Part shown: in pieces, positions 55,320 to 64,000 of the stretch
Layout of the letters: each line of letters opens with the position of its first letter
Position numbering within the stretch: the stretch's first letter is position 1
Source of the DNA: Ornithinicoccus hortensis
Lineage (GTDB): Bacteria; Actinomycetota; Actinomycetes; Actinomycetales; Dermatophilaceae
Length of the DNA: 64,000 nt
Assembly: GCF_006716185.1 (NCBI RefSeq)
Contig: NZ_VFOP01000001.1
Coordinates: 3,410,001 to 3,474,000 of the forward strand
Reading direction: 5' to 3'
Translations under genes and position numbers: made by a program
The notes under the pieces: generated by a model
Told to the model about the DNA's origin: nothing
What the model saw: only the letters and a program-made list of their open reading frames with translations
Database searches by the model: none

Positions 55320-56311
55320 CAGGAGGTGGACCCGTCGGTCGACCCGGAGGTCGACGTGGTGGGGCCGGGCGCGGACGGCGTGAAGGAGCCGACCACCTGG
55401 GCACCGGGGACCGGCCCGTCCACCCGGACGATGTCCCCCTCCGGACCGCGGGCCGCCAGACCCACGGTGAGGTCGATGGCCGCGTCGCTAGAGCCGACCA
55501 GGAAGGCCACGGTCGGGCCGGACCCGGACACCACGGCCCCCTCGACGTCCAGGTCCAGCCCCGCCTGCACCACCGTGGCCAGCGTCGGGTCCAGGCTCAT
55601 TGCCGCCTCCTGCAGGTCGTTGTGCAGCGCGGCACCCACCGCGGTGGACTCCATGGTGCGCAGCGCCGTGAGCAGCTCCCCGGTCGGCTCGGGGTCCGGT
55701 GGCGTGTGGCCGGCCGCCTCCCGCAGCCGGTCGCACTCGGCATACACCTCGGGTGTGGACAGGCCACCGTGCCGGCTGATCCACAACACCCAGTGCAACC
55801 GCCCCCGGGCCAGCACCGGCGCCAGCTGCTCACCCCGACCCGACCCGATCGCGGTGCCCCCGTGCAGCAGGAAGGGCACGTCCGAGCCCAGCCGCGCGGC
55901 GAGCACGGCCAGCTCGTCCCGGCTGAGCCCGAGCCCCCACAACGCGTCGCAGGCCACCAGCGCCCCGGCCGCGTCGGCGGACCCCCCGGCCATCCCGGCC
56001 GCGACGGGGATCTGCTTGTCGATGGTGATCGAGACCGGTTGCTGCCCCCCGGACTCCTCCGCGAGCAGGCGCGCCGCCCGCAGCGCCAGGTTGCTGCCGT
56101 CCTGCGGCACCCGGTCGGCGTGCCGCCCCCCGACCCGCACCGACCAGTCGTCCGACGGGGTCACGATGACGTGGTCGTAGAGCCCCACGGCGTGGAACAC
56201 CGTGGCCAGCTCGTGGTAGCCGTCCTCCCGCAGCGGCCCGACCACGAGCTGCAGGTTGATCTTGCCGGGGACACGGGCGGTCACCCCAGTGGGTGTGGCG
56301 GCGAGTGTCAT
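55319..56311 (-). CDS. ispE: 4-diphosphocytidyl-2-C-methyl-D-erythritol kinase
   Basis: 330 residues. Phosphorylates CDP-methylerythritol in the non-mevalonate isoprenoid pathway. GHMP-kinase motifs: RVPGKINLQLVVG at the N-terminus, the ATP loop IPVAAGMAGGSADAAGAL, and the C-terminal GAVVSGSGPTVAFLV. ATG start. Between rsmA and the ABC-F gene, the order typical of actinobacteria. Confidence 0.95.
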
Positions 56312-56375
56312 GCGGTCACCCTATGGGCTGGGCCGGGATGTCCGGCCAACCCCCGGTCCGGTCCCTGCGCGCCGG

Positions 56376-57230
56376 TCAGCGGCCGCGGGCAGCGGCGACC
56401 GCGGCGAACTGGGTGACGTCCAGGCGTTCGCCCCGGGCCTGCGGGTCCACGCCGGCGGCGCGCAGCACCCGCTCGGCCTCCGCGGCGGAGCCGGCCCAGC
56501 CGGCCAGCGCCGCCCGCAGGGTCTTGCGCCGCTGCGCGAAGGCCGCGTCGACCACGGCGAACACCTCTTCCCGGGACGCCGGCGTCGGCGGCGGCGGGCG
56601 CCGCACCATGGAGACCAGGCCGGAGTCGACGTTCGGCGCGGGCCAGAAGACAGTGCGGCCGACCCGACCCGCGAGCCGGACGTCCGCATACCAGGAGGCC
56701 TTCACGCTGGGCACCCCGTAGGCCTTGCTCCCCGGGGCGGCCGCGAGCCGCTCGGCCACCTCCAGCTGCACCATCACCAGCACCCGGTCCAGCCCCGGCA
56801 GCACCTCGAGCAGGTGCAGCACGACCGGCACCGACACGTTGTAGGGCAGGTTGGCCACCAGGGCGGTCGGCTGCGGGTCCGGCACCTCCCGCACGGCCAG
56901 CGCGTCCGTATGCAGCACGGTCAGCCGGTCCGCCAGCGCCGGGGCGACCTCGGCCACGGTGTGCGGCAGCTGACCGGCCAGGGTCGGGTCGATCTCGAGG
57001 GCAGTGACGGCGGACACCTCGGGCAGCAGCGCCAGGGTCAGCGACCCCAGGCCGGGGCCGACCTCCAGCACCACGTCGTCGGGCCCCACCCCGGCGCTGC
57101 GCACGATCTTGCGGACCGTGTTGGCGTCGATCACGAAGTTCTGCCCCCACTGCTTGGTGGGTCGCACGCCCAGCCGGGAGGCCAGGGCCCGGACCTGCGC
57201 CGGCCCGAGCAGCCCGGAGTCCTCCGTCAC
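56376..57230 (-). CDS. rsmA: 16S rRNA (adenine1518-N6/adenine1519-N6)-dimethyltransferase
   Basis: 284 residues. Dimethylates two adjacent adenines of 16S rRNA. Motifs: [10 protein letters not shown] near the start, SAM-binding [12 protein letters not shown], and the catalytic NLPYNVS. The GTG at 57230 overlaps the tatD stop (GTGA); a second in-frame GTG stands at 57233, three bases upstream on the coding strand. No rpfB-like gene lies between tatD and rsmA, unlike Mycobacterium. Confidence 0.95.
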   Translation of the reverse strand: MTEDSGLLGPAQVRALASRLGVRPTKQWGQNFVIDANTVRKIVRSAGVGPDDVVLEVGPGLGSLTLALLPEVSAVTALEIDPTLAGQLPHTVAEVAPALADRLTVLHTDALAVREVPDPQPTALVANLPYNVSVPVVLHLLEVLPGLDRVLVMVQLEVAERLAAAPGSKAYGVPSVKASWYADVRLAGRVGRTVFWPAPNVDSGLVSMVRRPPPPTPASREEVFAVVDAAFAQRRKTLRAALAGWAGSAAEAERVLRAAGVDPQARGERLDVTQFAAVAAARGR

Positions 57231-58054
57231 CACGGCCCGTAGACCGCCTCGCTGTTGGCGGACAGCGACTCGCACAGGGTCGGCACCGCCAGGTTGAGGG
57301 TGGCCGCCATCGCCCGCACGGTGAGCGGGACCAGGTAGGGCGCGTTCTGCCGCCCCCGGTGCGGGTGGGGGGTCAGGTAGGGGGCGTCGGTCTCGACCAG
57401 CAGGTGCTCCGGCGGCGTGACGGCCAGCGCGTCCCGCAGGCCGCGGGCGTTCTTGAAGGTGACGGTCCCGGCGAAGGACAGGTAGTAGCCGCGCCGGACA
57501 CACTCCCGGGCCATCTGCGCGTCACCGGAGAAGCAGTGCAGCACGGTGCGTTCCGGCGCGCCCTCCTCGTGCAGGATCCGCAGGACGTCGGCGTGGGCGT
57601 CCCGGTCGTGGATCTGCAGCGCCAGGCCGGTCCGCTTGGCCAGCTCGATGTGCCACCGGAAGGCCTCCTGCTGGGCCGCGATGCCGTCCTCGCCGGTGCG
57701 GAAGTAGTCCAGCCCGGTCTCCCCGACCACACGGATCCGCGGGTGGGCGGTCAGTTCCTCGATCTCGGTGAGCACCTCGTCCAGCTCCCCCGCCGCGGCG
57801 TGCGCCGGCGCCTCGTTGGGATGGATCGCCACGCCCCCGAGCAGGGCCGGGTGCTCCTGCACGACCTGGGCGGTCCACCGGGCGCTGGCCCGGTCGCACC
57901 CGACCTGCACCAGCCGGTCGACCCCGACGGCGCGGGCCGCCTCCACCGTCGCGGCGATATCGGGAGGGGGCGCCCCGTCCCGGCCCACGTCCAGGTGGCA
58001 GTGGTTGTCCACCACCGGGATCGGCAGCGGGTCCGGGGCCGGGGGCAGGCTCAT
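57227..58054 (-). CDS. TatD-family metal-dependent deoxyribonuclease
   Basis: 275 residues. TIM-barrel hydrolase: DNHCHLDV with the first His pair, GETGLDYFR with the Glu metal ligand, the [11 protein letters not shown] and VLHCFSGD His residues, and the VETDAPYL Asp. Members act as 3' exonucleases on DNA. The ATG at 58054 overlaps the metG stop (ATGA); a longer frame adds Arg-rich sequence that does not match the family. Confidence 0.92.
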   Translation of the reverse strand: MSLPPAPDPLPIPVVDNHCHLDVGRDGAPPPDIAATVEAARAVGVDRLVQVGCDRASARWTAQVVQEHPALLGGVAIHPNEAPAHAAAGELDEVLTEIEELTAHPRIRVVGETGLDYFRTGEDGIAAQQEAFRWHIELAKRTGLALQIHDRDAHADVLRILHEEGAPERTVLHCFSGDAQMARECVRRGYYLSFAGTVTFKNARGLRDALAVTPPEHLLVETDAPYLTPHPHRGRQNAPYLVPLTVRAMAATLNLAVPTLCESLSANSEAVYGPW

Positions 58055-59853
58055 TCGGTGCGGGCCATCCGCTCGAGCTCCTCGTCGGCGGCCCCCGGGT
58101 CGATCTTGCGGAACACCGGGGTGGGGGCGGAGATCGGCGTCCCCACCGCGACCGGACGCGACGCCCACTCCGGTGTCTTGGTGTAGTCGCCGGTGATGAC
58201 GGGGTAGGTCCGGTCCTCCAGGTCCAGGTCCTGCACGTCCTCCCGGCGCGGCATCGGCATGAACTCCCCCTCGCCGCCCAGCACCCGGTGCACGACGTTC
58301 GCGCTGTGCGGCAGGAACGGGGCGAGCATCGTGTTGAGGTCGCTGACCGCCTGTGCCAGCACGTGCAGCACGGTGGCCAGCCGGTCGCGCTGGTCCTCGC
58401 CCTTGAGCTTGAACGGCTCGGTGACCGAGACGTACCGGTTGACCTCGCCGACCACCCGCATCGCCTCGGCGATGGCGGCGCGCTGGCGGTGCCGACCGAT
58501 CAGGTCACCGACGGTGCCGAACCCGTCCGCCACCGTCTGCAGGACCGCCCGGTCGACCTCCTCCAGCTCACCGGCCTCGGGGATCTGCCCGAAGTTGCGG
58601 TGGATCATCGTCGCGGTGCGGTTGACCAGGTTGCCCCATCCGCCGACCAGCTCGGAGTTGTTGCGCTGGATGAACTCGGCCCAGGTGAAGTCGGTGTCCT
58701 GGCTCTCCGGCCCGGCCGCACAGATGAAGTAGCGCAGCGGGTCGGGCCCGTAGCGGGCCAGCACGTCACCGACATAGATCACGTGCCCGCGCGAAGTGGA
58801 CAGCTGCTTGCCCTCCATCGTCATGAACTCGCTGGCGACCACCTGCGTCGGCAGGTTGAGCACGCCGTACTCCCCCGGCTCCCCGCCCCTGGCCCCACGA
58901 CCGGCATACGCCAGCAGCTCCGCCGGCCAGATCTGGGCGTGGAAGGTGATGTTGTCCTTGCCCTGGAAGTAGTAGGAGACCGCCTCCGGGTCGTTCCACC
59001 ACTCCCGCCACCGCTCGGGCTCCCCGATCCGGCGGGCCCACTCGATCGCAGCCGACAGGTAGCCGATGACGGCGTCGAACCAGACGTAGAGGCGCTTGTT
59101 CGGGTTGTCCCGCCAGCCCTCCAGCGGGATCGGGATGCCCCAGTCGATGTCGCGGCTCATCGCCCGGGGGCGGATCTCCTCCAGGATGTTCTGGGAGAAC
59201 TTGATGACGTTGGGCCGCCACGTGCCGGACGCCTCCCGCTCGTCCAGCCACTCCGCGAGCGCCTCGGCCAGCGCCGGCAGGTCGAGGAAGAAGTGCTGGG
59301 TCTTCACGAACTCGGGGGTCTCCCCGTTGATCTTGCTGCGGGGGTCGATCAGGTCGGTCGCGTCCAACTGGTTGCCGCAGTTGTCGCACTGGTCCCCGCG
59401 GGCGTCGGCGTACCCGCAGATCGGGCAGGTCCCCTCGATGTAGCGGTCCGGCAGGGTGCGACCGGTCGACGGGCTGATCGCGCCACTGGTCTCCTGCTCC
59501 ACCATGTAGCCGTTGCGGTAGCAGGACAGGAACATCTCCTGGACGACCGCGATGTGGTTGCCGGTCGTGGTCCGCGTGAACAGGTCGTAGGACAGGCCCA
59601 GGTCGACCAGGTCCTGGACGATCACCGAGTTGTTCTTGTCGGCGAGTTCCTGCGGGGTGACCCCCTGCTGGTCCGCGGTCACCAGGATCGGGGTCCCGTG
59701 CTCGTCGGTGCCGGACACCATCAGCACCTCGTGACCCGCCATCCGCATGTAGCGGCTGAAGACGTCGGAGGGGACGCCGAACCCGGCGACGTGGCCGATG
59801 TGGCGGGGTCCGTTGGCGTAGGGCCAGGCGACGGCAGACAGGACGTGGCTCAT
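58051..59853 (-). CDS. metG: Methionyl-tRNA synthetase
   Basis: 600 residues, the form without a C-terminal tRNA-binding domain. HIGH motif as PRHIGHVAG, zinc knuckle with four cysteines in [18 protein letters not shown], and the KMSKS loop in the variant form KQLSTS. The C-terminal helical anticodon domain is complete. ATG at 59853 gives the usual [16 protein letters not shown] start; an ATG at 59862 would add three residues. First gene of the metG-tatD-rsmA-ispE-ABC-F-marR run. Confidence 0.95.
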   Translation of the reverse strand: MSHVLSAVAWPYANGPRHIGHVAGFGVPSDVFSRYMRMAGHEVLMVSGTDEHGTPILVTADQQGVTPQELADKNNSVIVQDLVDLGLSYDLFTRTTTGNHIAVVQEMFLSCYRNGYMVEQETSGAISPSTGRTLPDRYIEGTCPICGYADARGDQCDNCGNQLDATDLIDPRSKINGETPEFVKTQHFFLDLPALAEALAEWLDEREASGTWRPNVIKFSQNILEEIRPRAMSRDIDWGIPIPLEGWRDNPNKRLYVWFDAVIGYLSAAIEWARRIGEPERWREWWNDPEAVSYYFQGKDNITFHAQIWPAELLAYAGRGARGGEPGEYGVLNLPTQVVASEFMTMEGKQLSTSRGHVIYVGDVLARYGPDPLRYFICAAGPESQDTDFTWAEFIQRNNSELVGGWGNLVNRTATMIHRNFGQIPEAGELEEVDRAVLQTVADGFGTVGDLIGRHRQRAAIAEAMRVVGEVNRYVSVTEPFKLKGEDQRDRLATVLHVLAQAVSDLNTMLAPFLPHSANVVHRVLGGEGEFMPMPRREDVQDLDLEDRTYPVITGDYTKTPEWASRPVAVGTPISAPTPVFRKIDPGAADEELERMARTE

Positions 59854-59983
59854 GGCGCCCATCCTAGGCGGCCTGAACTGCAGGATTGTTCCCGGTAGCC
59901 CTAGCGCGAACGGCCCGGGATGCCTAGGGTTTCGGGTAGCCGGTGACCTGACTCACCGGGTTTCACGATTCGGGAGACGCGAT

Positions 59984-62900
59984 ATGCAACGACGCATGGG
60001 CTCGGGGAGAGCCAGGACTGGGCTGCACCGCTTGGTGACGGCCGCGGCGGGGACGGCACTGGTGGCCGCGGCACTGGCCCCGGTCGGTGCCACCGCGGAC
60101 GAGGTGGACCGGGACGACCTCGGCACCGCCAGCGACTACGGGGTGACCGCACCCGAGGCGAGCGCCAAGTTCCAGGACGGACAGCTCTCCGGCGCCGACC
60201 AGGTGCCCTCGGCATACTTCATCCAGCTCCGGGGGACGCCGACGGCGACGGGCGGATCGGCATACCTGAGCACCCTGCAGCGCTCCTCCTTCCTGTCCCA
60301 GGCCGCGGAGGCCGGCGCGGACCTGACCGTGCGGCAGACCTTCGACACCCTGTGGACCGGCCTGTCGGTCGACGCGGACGAGGCGGACGTGCGGCTGGCC
60401 GCGCAGTCCGACGCGGTCGTCGCCGTCTACCCGGTCTACCGGACCGACCGGCCCGAGCTGGCACCGCAGGACGACCCGCGGTTCGGCCCCCAGATGGCCA
60501 GCGCCCTGGCGATGACCGGCGCCGACAAGGCCCACGAGATGGGCTACACCGGCGAGGGCATGCGGGTCGGCATCATCGACACCGGCGTCGACGTCGACCA
60601 CCCGGACTTCGGGGGCGGCGGCACGCCCACCGACGGGGTCCACGACGACTGGCAGACCCCGCAGCTGCAGTTCGGCTACGACCTGGTGGGCGACGCCTAC
60701 AACTCCAACCCCGACGACCCGGCATACGACCCGGTCCCGGTCCCGGACGGCAACCCGGACGACTGCCAGGGGCACGGCACCCACGTGGCCGGCATCGCCG
60801 CCGGCAACGGTGACCCCGACGAGGGCGGGATCATCGGCGTCGCCCCCGACGCCGAGCTGGGCGCCTACCGGGTGTTCGGCTGCGAGGGTTCCACCGAGGC
60901 CGACATCATGCTGGCCGCGATGGAACTGACCTACCAGGACGGGATGGACGTGGTGAACATGTCCATCGGCTCCTCGTTCATGAGCTGGCCGCAGTACCCG
61001 ACCGCCGTCTCGGCCGACACCCTGTCCGATGCGGGCGTCGTCGTCGTGGCCTCGATCGGCAACGAGGGCGACACCGGTACCTGGTCCGCCGGTGCCCCCG
61101 GCGTCGGGGAGAAGACGATCGGCGTCGCCTCCTACGACAACACCCAGGTCAGCGCGCCCTCCTTCACCTACGGCCCGGAAGAGACGGGCGTGCCCTACTT
61201 CGTGGCCGCCGGCTCCCCGGCCGCGCCCACCGAGGGCACCCAGACCGTGGCCCGGCTCGGTGACCCCGGCACGGCGGACGCGCAGGCGTGCACCGCCGAC
61301 GGCGGCATCACCGAGGACCTCACCGGCAAGGTGGTCCTCATCGAGCGCGGGGTCTGCGCCTTCTACGAGAAGGCGTTCAACGCCGAGGAGGCCGGCGCGA
61401 TCGGCGTCGTGCTCTACAACAACGTCCCCGGCATGATCAACCCCACGGTGGAGGGTGACCCGGCGATCACCGTCCCGGTCGTGATGATCTTCCAGCAGGA
61501 CGGCCACGACCTCGACGCCTCCATCGTCGAGGGCGACGCCGACATCACCTGGACCACGCAGACCTCCTCCCAGCCCAACCCGACGGGCGGGATGATCTCC
61601 GAGTTCAGCTCCTACGGGATGACCGCCGACCTGACCCTCAAGCCCGACCTGGGGGCCCCCGGCGGGAGCATCTACTCCACCATCCCGCTGGAGAAGGGTG
61701 GCCACGGCAACAACTCGGGCACCTCGATGTCGTCCCCGCACGCCGCGGGTGCCGCCGCCCTGCTGCTGCAGGCCCACCCTGACCTGGCCCCCCAGCAGGT
61801 CCGGGACACGCTGCAGAACAGCGCCGACCCGGCCATGTGGTCGCTGAACCCCGCCGCCGGGCTGCTCGAGGGCGCCCACCGGCAGGGCGCCGGCCTGATC
61901 GACGTCGACGACGCGATCCTGGCCACCGCCGCGATCAGCCCGGGGAAGCTGTCCCTGGGCGAGGGCACCGAGGCCATCACCCAGACCGTCGAGGTCAGCA
62001 ACGACGGCGAGAGCGACGTGACCTACACGATCGCCAACAACGCCGAGACGGTCGCCACCGGTGCCCCGACGACCGACCCGGGCTACTTCTACGCCCCGGC
62101 CACCCTCGAGGCCCCCGAGTCGGTGACGGTGCCGGCCGGCGAGACGGTGTCGGTGGAGCTGACCCTCACCCCGCCGGACCAGGACGGGCTGCAGTACACG
62201 GGCTACGTGGAGTTCACCGCCGAGGACGACTCGGTCCTGCGGGTCCCGTATGCCGGGTACAGCGGCGACTACCAGGAGATCGAGGTGCTCACCCCCGGCG
62301 CCATCGAGGGCGTGGAGTTCCCGGTCCTGGGCCAGCTCGTCGACTGCGCCGTGCTCGAGGGCTCGGAGTGCATCGGCGGCGGCACCTACGACATCTTCCC
62401 GGACACCGGTGAGGGTGACGAGCCGGTCTACGACCTGGCCGAGGGCAACATCCCGGTCTTCCTGGCGAACCTGGGGCACCAGTCCCGGTCGATGACGCTG
62501 ACGGCATACGAGGCCAACGCCGACGGCAGTCAGGGCGAAGAGGTCGGCGTCGTCGAGGTCGAGGACTACCTGCCCCGGAGCGCCAGCCCCACCGGGTTCA
62601 GCACGTTCACCTGGGACGGCACGTTCGAGGGTGGGACCGTCCCGGACGGCAAGTACGTCCTGGAGGCCACCGTCCTGAAGGCGCTGGGTGAGCCCGGCAA
62701 CGAGGCGCACCAGGAGACCTGGACCAGCGAGCCGTTCACCATCGCCGACGCCAGCGCCGACCCGACCTCGCCGACCGTCACCCGCTACACCGGCTACGAC
62801 CGGTATGCGACGGCGGCCCGGATCTCCGCCGAGTACGAGCCGGGCGTCGACACGGTCTACATCGCGACGGGTCGCACCTTCCCCGACGCCCTGACCGGGG

Positions 62901-63676
62901 CGGCCAAGGCCGCGCTCGACGGGGTGCCGGTGCTGCTGACCCGTCCCGACGAGCTCCCCGCCGCCACGCTCTTCGAGCTGGACCGGTTGAAGCCGGCCGA
63001 CATCGTCGTGCTGGGTGGGACCGCGGCCATCGAGGACGACGTGCTGACCGAGCTGGAGGACTACACCGACGGCACCGTCAGCCGGCTCTCCGGGGCCGAC
63101 CGGTATGCCACGGCGGCGGCGATCTCCGGCGAGTACGCGCCGGGCGTCGACACCCTCTACGTCGCGACCGGGCGCAACTTCCCGGACGCGCTGGCCGGTG
63201 CCGCACGGGCCGGTGTGCTCGAGGGCCCGGTGCTGCTGGTGCGCACCGACGAGGTGCCGGAGGCCACCGCGGCCGAGCTGGAGCGGCTGGCGCCGCAGGA
63301 GATCGTGGTGCTCGGTGGCACGGCCGCCGTCAGCCAGGGGGTCGCCGACACCCTCGGTGACTACGCGGACGTGGTGGACCGGATCGGTGGCAAGAACCGC
63401 TACGCCACCGCCGCCGACCTGTCCTCGGCCTACGAGCCCGGCACCGAGGTGGCCTTCGTGGCCACCGGCCTGGACTACCCGGACGCCCTGGCCGGTGCGG
63501 CCCGGGCCGGTCACCTGGGCTCCCCGGTGCTGCTGGTCCGTCCCGACGAGATCCCCGCGGAGACCCTCGCCGAGCTGGAGCGCCTGGAGGCCCCCCAGGT
63601 CGTCGTGCTGGGTGGCACGGGGGCCGTCTCCGACGAGGTGCTGGGCCAGATCGAGGACCTGGTCTACGGCGACTGA
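59984..63676 (+). CDS. Secreted subtilisin-like (S8) protease with PA domain and three cell-wall-binding repeats
   Basis: 1230 residues. Signal peptide (1-38), inhibitor-like propeptide (about 60-155), catalytic domain with Asp199 (GIIDTGVD), His264 (CQGHGTHVAG) and Ser581 (GTSMSSPHAAG), a protease-associated domain inserted between His and Ser (about 390-520), a beta-sandwich region (640-920), and three CW_binding_2 repeats (about 930-1230), each beginning R-x-x-G-x-x-RYATAA and containing a VVLGGT segment. The repeats should anchor it to the wall. ATG at 59984 with GGGAG upstream; an in-frame ATG at 59996 is possible. Monocistronic. Confidence 0.93.
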   Translation: MQRRMGSGRARTGLHRLVTAAAGTALVAAALAPVGATADEVDRDDLGTASDYGVTAPEASAKFQDGQLSGADQVPSAYFIQLRGTPTATGGSAYLSTLQRSSFLSQAAEAGADLTVRQTFDTLWTGLSVDADEADVRLAAQSDAVVAVYPVYRTDRPELAPQDDPRFGPQMASALAMTGADKAHEMGYTGEGMRVGIIDTGVDVDHPDFGGGGTPTDGVHDDWQTPQLQFGYDLVGDAYNSNPDDPAYDPVPVPDGNPDDCQGHGTHVAGIAAGNGDPDEGGIIGVAPDAELGAYRVFGCEGSTEADIMLAAMELTYQDGMDVVNMSIGSSFMSWPQYPTAVSADTLSDAGVVVVASIGNEGDTGTWSAGAPGVGEKTIGVASYDNTQVSAPSFTYGPEETGVPYFVAAGSPAAPTEGTQTVARLGDPGTADAQACTADGGITEDLTGKVVLIERGVCAFYEKAFNAEEAGAIGVVLYNNVPGMINPTVEGDPAITVPVVMIFQQDGHDLDASIVEGDADITWTTQTSSQPNPTGGMISEFSSYGMTADLTLKPDLGAPGGSIYSTIPLEKGGHGNNSGTSMSSPHAAGAAALLLQAHPDLAPQQVRDTLQNSADPAMWSLNPAAGLLEGAHRQGAGLIDVDDAILATAAISPGKLSLGEGTEAITQTVEVSNDGESDVTYTIANNAETVATGAPTTDPGYFYAPATLEAPESVTVPAGETVSVELTLTPPDQDGLQYTGYVEFTAEDDSVLRVPYAGYSGDYQEIEVLTPGAIEGVEFPVLGQLVDCAVLEGSECIGGGTYDIFPDTGEGDEPVYDLAEGNIPVFLANLGHQSRSMTLTAYEANADGSQGEEVGVVEVEDYLPRSASPTGFSTFTWDGTFEGGTVPDGKYVLEATVLKALGEPGNEAHQETWTSEPFTIADASADPTSPTVTRYTGYDRYATAARISAEYEPGVDTVYIATGRTFPDALTGAAKAALDGVPVLLTRPDELPAATLFELDRLKPADIVVLGGTAAIEDDVLTELEDYTDGTVSRLSGADRYATAAAISGEYAPGVDTLYVATGRNFPDALAGAARAGVLEGPVLLVRTDEVPEATAAELERLAPQEIVVLGGTAAVSQGVADTLGDYADVVDRIGGKNRYATAADLSSAYEPGTEVAFVATGLDYPDALAGAARAGHLGSPVLLVRPDEIPAETLAELERLEAPQVVVLGGTGAVSDEVLGQIEDLVYGD

Positions 63677-63699
63677 CCGCCCCCGGCAACAGGCGCCAA

Positions 63700-63741
63700 A
63701 CGGGTGGGCCCGCGGAGCAGGTGCTCCGCGGGCCCACCCGT
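63700..63741. terminator. Bidirectional hairpin after the S8 protease
   Basis: A 20-bp perfect stem (63700-63719 with 63722-63741) separated by two bases, between two convergent genes. It should end both transcripts. Confidence 0.8.
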
Positions 63742-63791
63742 CGTGCCGGTCGTCTTGCCGGTCCTGACAGGTCCTGCCGGTCCCGTCCGGT

Positions 63792-64000
63792 TCAGACGAC
63801 CACGTCGGCGGAGACCCGCTTGGCGTGCCGGAAGCCCAGCAGGCTGAGCACGAACATCAGGGCCGAGGCGATGTAGGCGCCGATGGCGGCGATGCCGGCG
63901 ATCGTGCCCATCGTGGCGAAGGCGTAACCGTAGAGCAGCAGCCCGCGCAGCGTCTCGCCCTTGAACCGGGACTCCCGCTGGGCGGTGAGCTCGGCGGCGA
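63792..64000 (-). CDS. Small membrane protein, C-terminal part only
   Basis: The last 68 residues are visible. They contain RESRFKGETLRGLLLYGYAF and two hydrophobic helices separated by a tight turn, then FRHAKRVSADVVV and a TGA stop at 63794-63792. The 5' end lies beyond the window. I do not recognise the family. Confidence 0.6.
   Translation of the reverse strand, partial: AAELTAQRESRFKGETLRGLLLYGYAFATMGTIAGIAAIGAYIASALMFVLSLLGFRHAKRVSADVVV

Noticed and set aside
59878-59887. CTGCAGGATT upstream of metG, identical to the repeat's terminal sequence
   Set aside because: Only ten bases match and no core or second palindrome arm follows; it may be a remnant but cannot be supported.
59963-63514. 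An 1183-codon open frame antisense to the S8 protease
   Set aside because: Same compositional signature as other shadow frames; the plus strand encodes a complete protease with catalytic triad and repeats.

Overview
The window is high-GC DNA with strong third-position G/C bias, GTG/TTG starts, GGAGG-type ribosome sites and tightly overlapping genes, so it comes from an actinobacterium. Gene content and the recurrent heptamer GTATGCC/GGCATAC point (inference) to the Intrasporangiaceae/Ornithinimicrobiaceae group, near Ornithinimicrobium or Serinicoccus.

Region 1 (1-11242, mostly minus strand). A giant single-chain biotin-dependent acyl-CoA carboxylase runs off the left edge. It is followed by a CPBP-like membrane protein, an RDD protein and a catecholate-siderophore uptake operon (fepB-fepD-fepG-fepC-fes) behind a DtxR/IdeR-like iron box. 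fepB carries a one-base frameshift. Region 2 (11430-16189): an NRAMP-superfamily transporter coupled to an L-idonate 5-dehydrogenase, sodA, two tiny paralogous membrane proteins and a lipoprotein.

Region 3 (16327-23432, plus strand) is a complete long-chain olefin pathway, oleA-oleBC-oleD, whose genes overlap by a few bases. An SGNH hydrolase and a thiolase follow. Region 4 (23436-31214): an MFS transporter, a Bax-inhibitor-1 protein, a secreted M14 carboxypeptidase, ArfB, an acyl-CoA ligase, the relic of an AbrB/PIN toxin-antitoxin pair, and a CCA-encoding tRNA with a leucine (UAA) anticodon but no long variable arm.

Region 5 (31242-59853, minus strand) is a housekeeping block in the order known from other actinobacteria such as Mycobacterium tuberculosis: metG-tatD-rsmA-ispE-ABC-F, then tRNA-Gln-glmU-prs-rplY-pth, then mfd-lipoprotein-mazG-eno-ftsB-like-DUF501-ppx and a family-5 uracil-DNA glycosylase. 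A plus-strand cassette of three TPM-domain paralogs plus pspA (41040-47728) interrupts it between pth and mfd. The right edge holds a secreted subtilase with three cell-wall-binding repeats and the end of a small membrane protein.

The most unusual feature is a roughly 97-bp MITE-like palindromic repeat with 17-bp terminal inverted repeats, present in three copies. One is translated in frame as the linker between the OleB and OleC domains, one supplies the C-terminus and stop codon of MazG, and one lies between rplY and pth.
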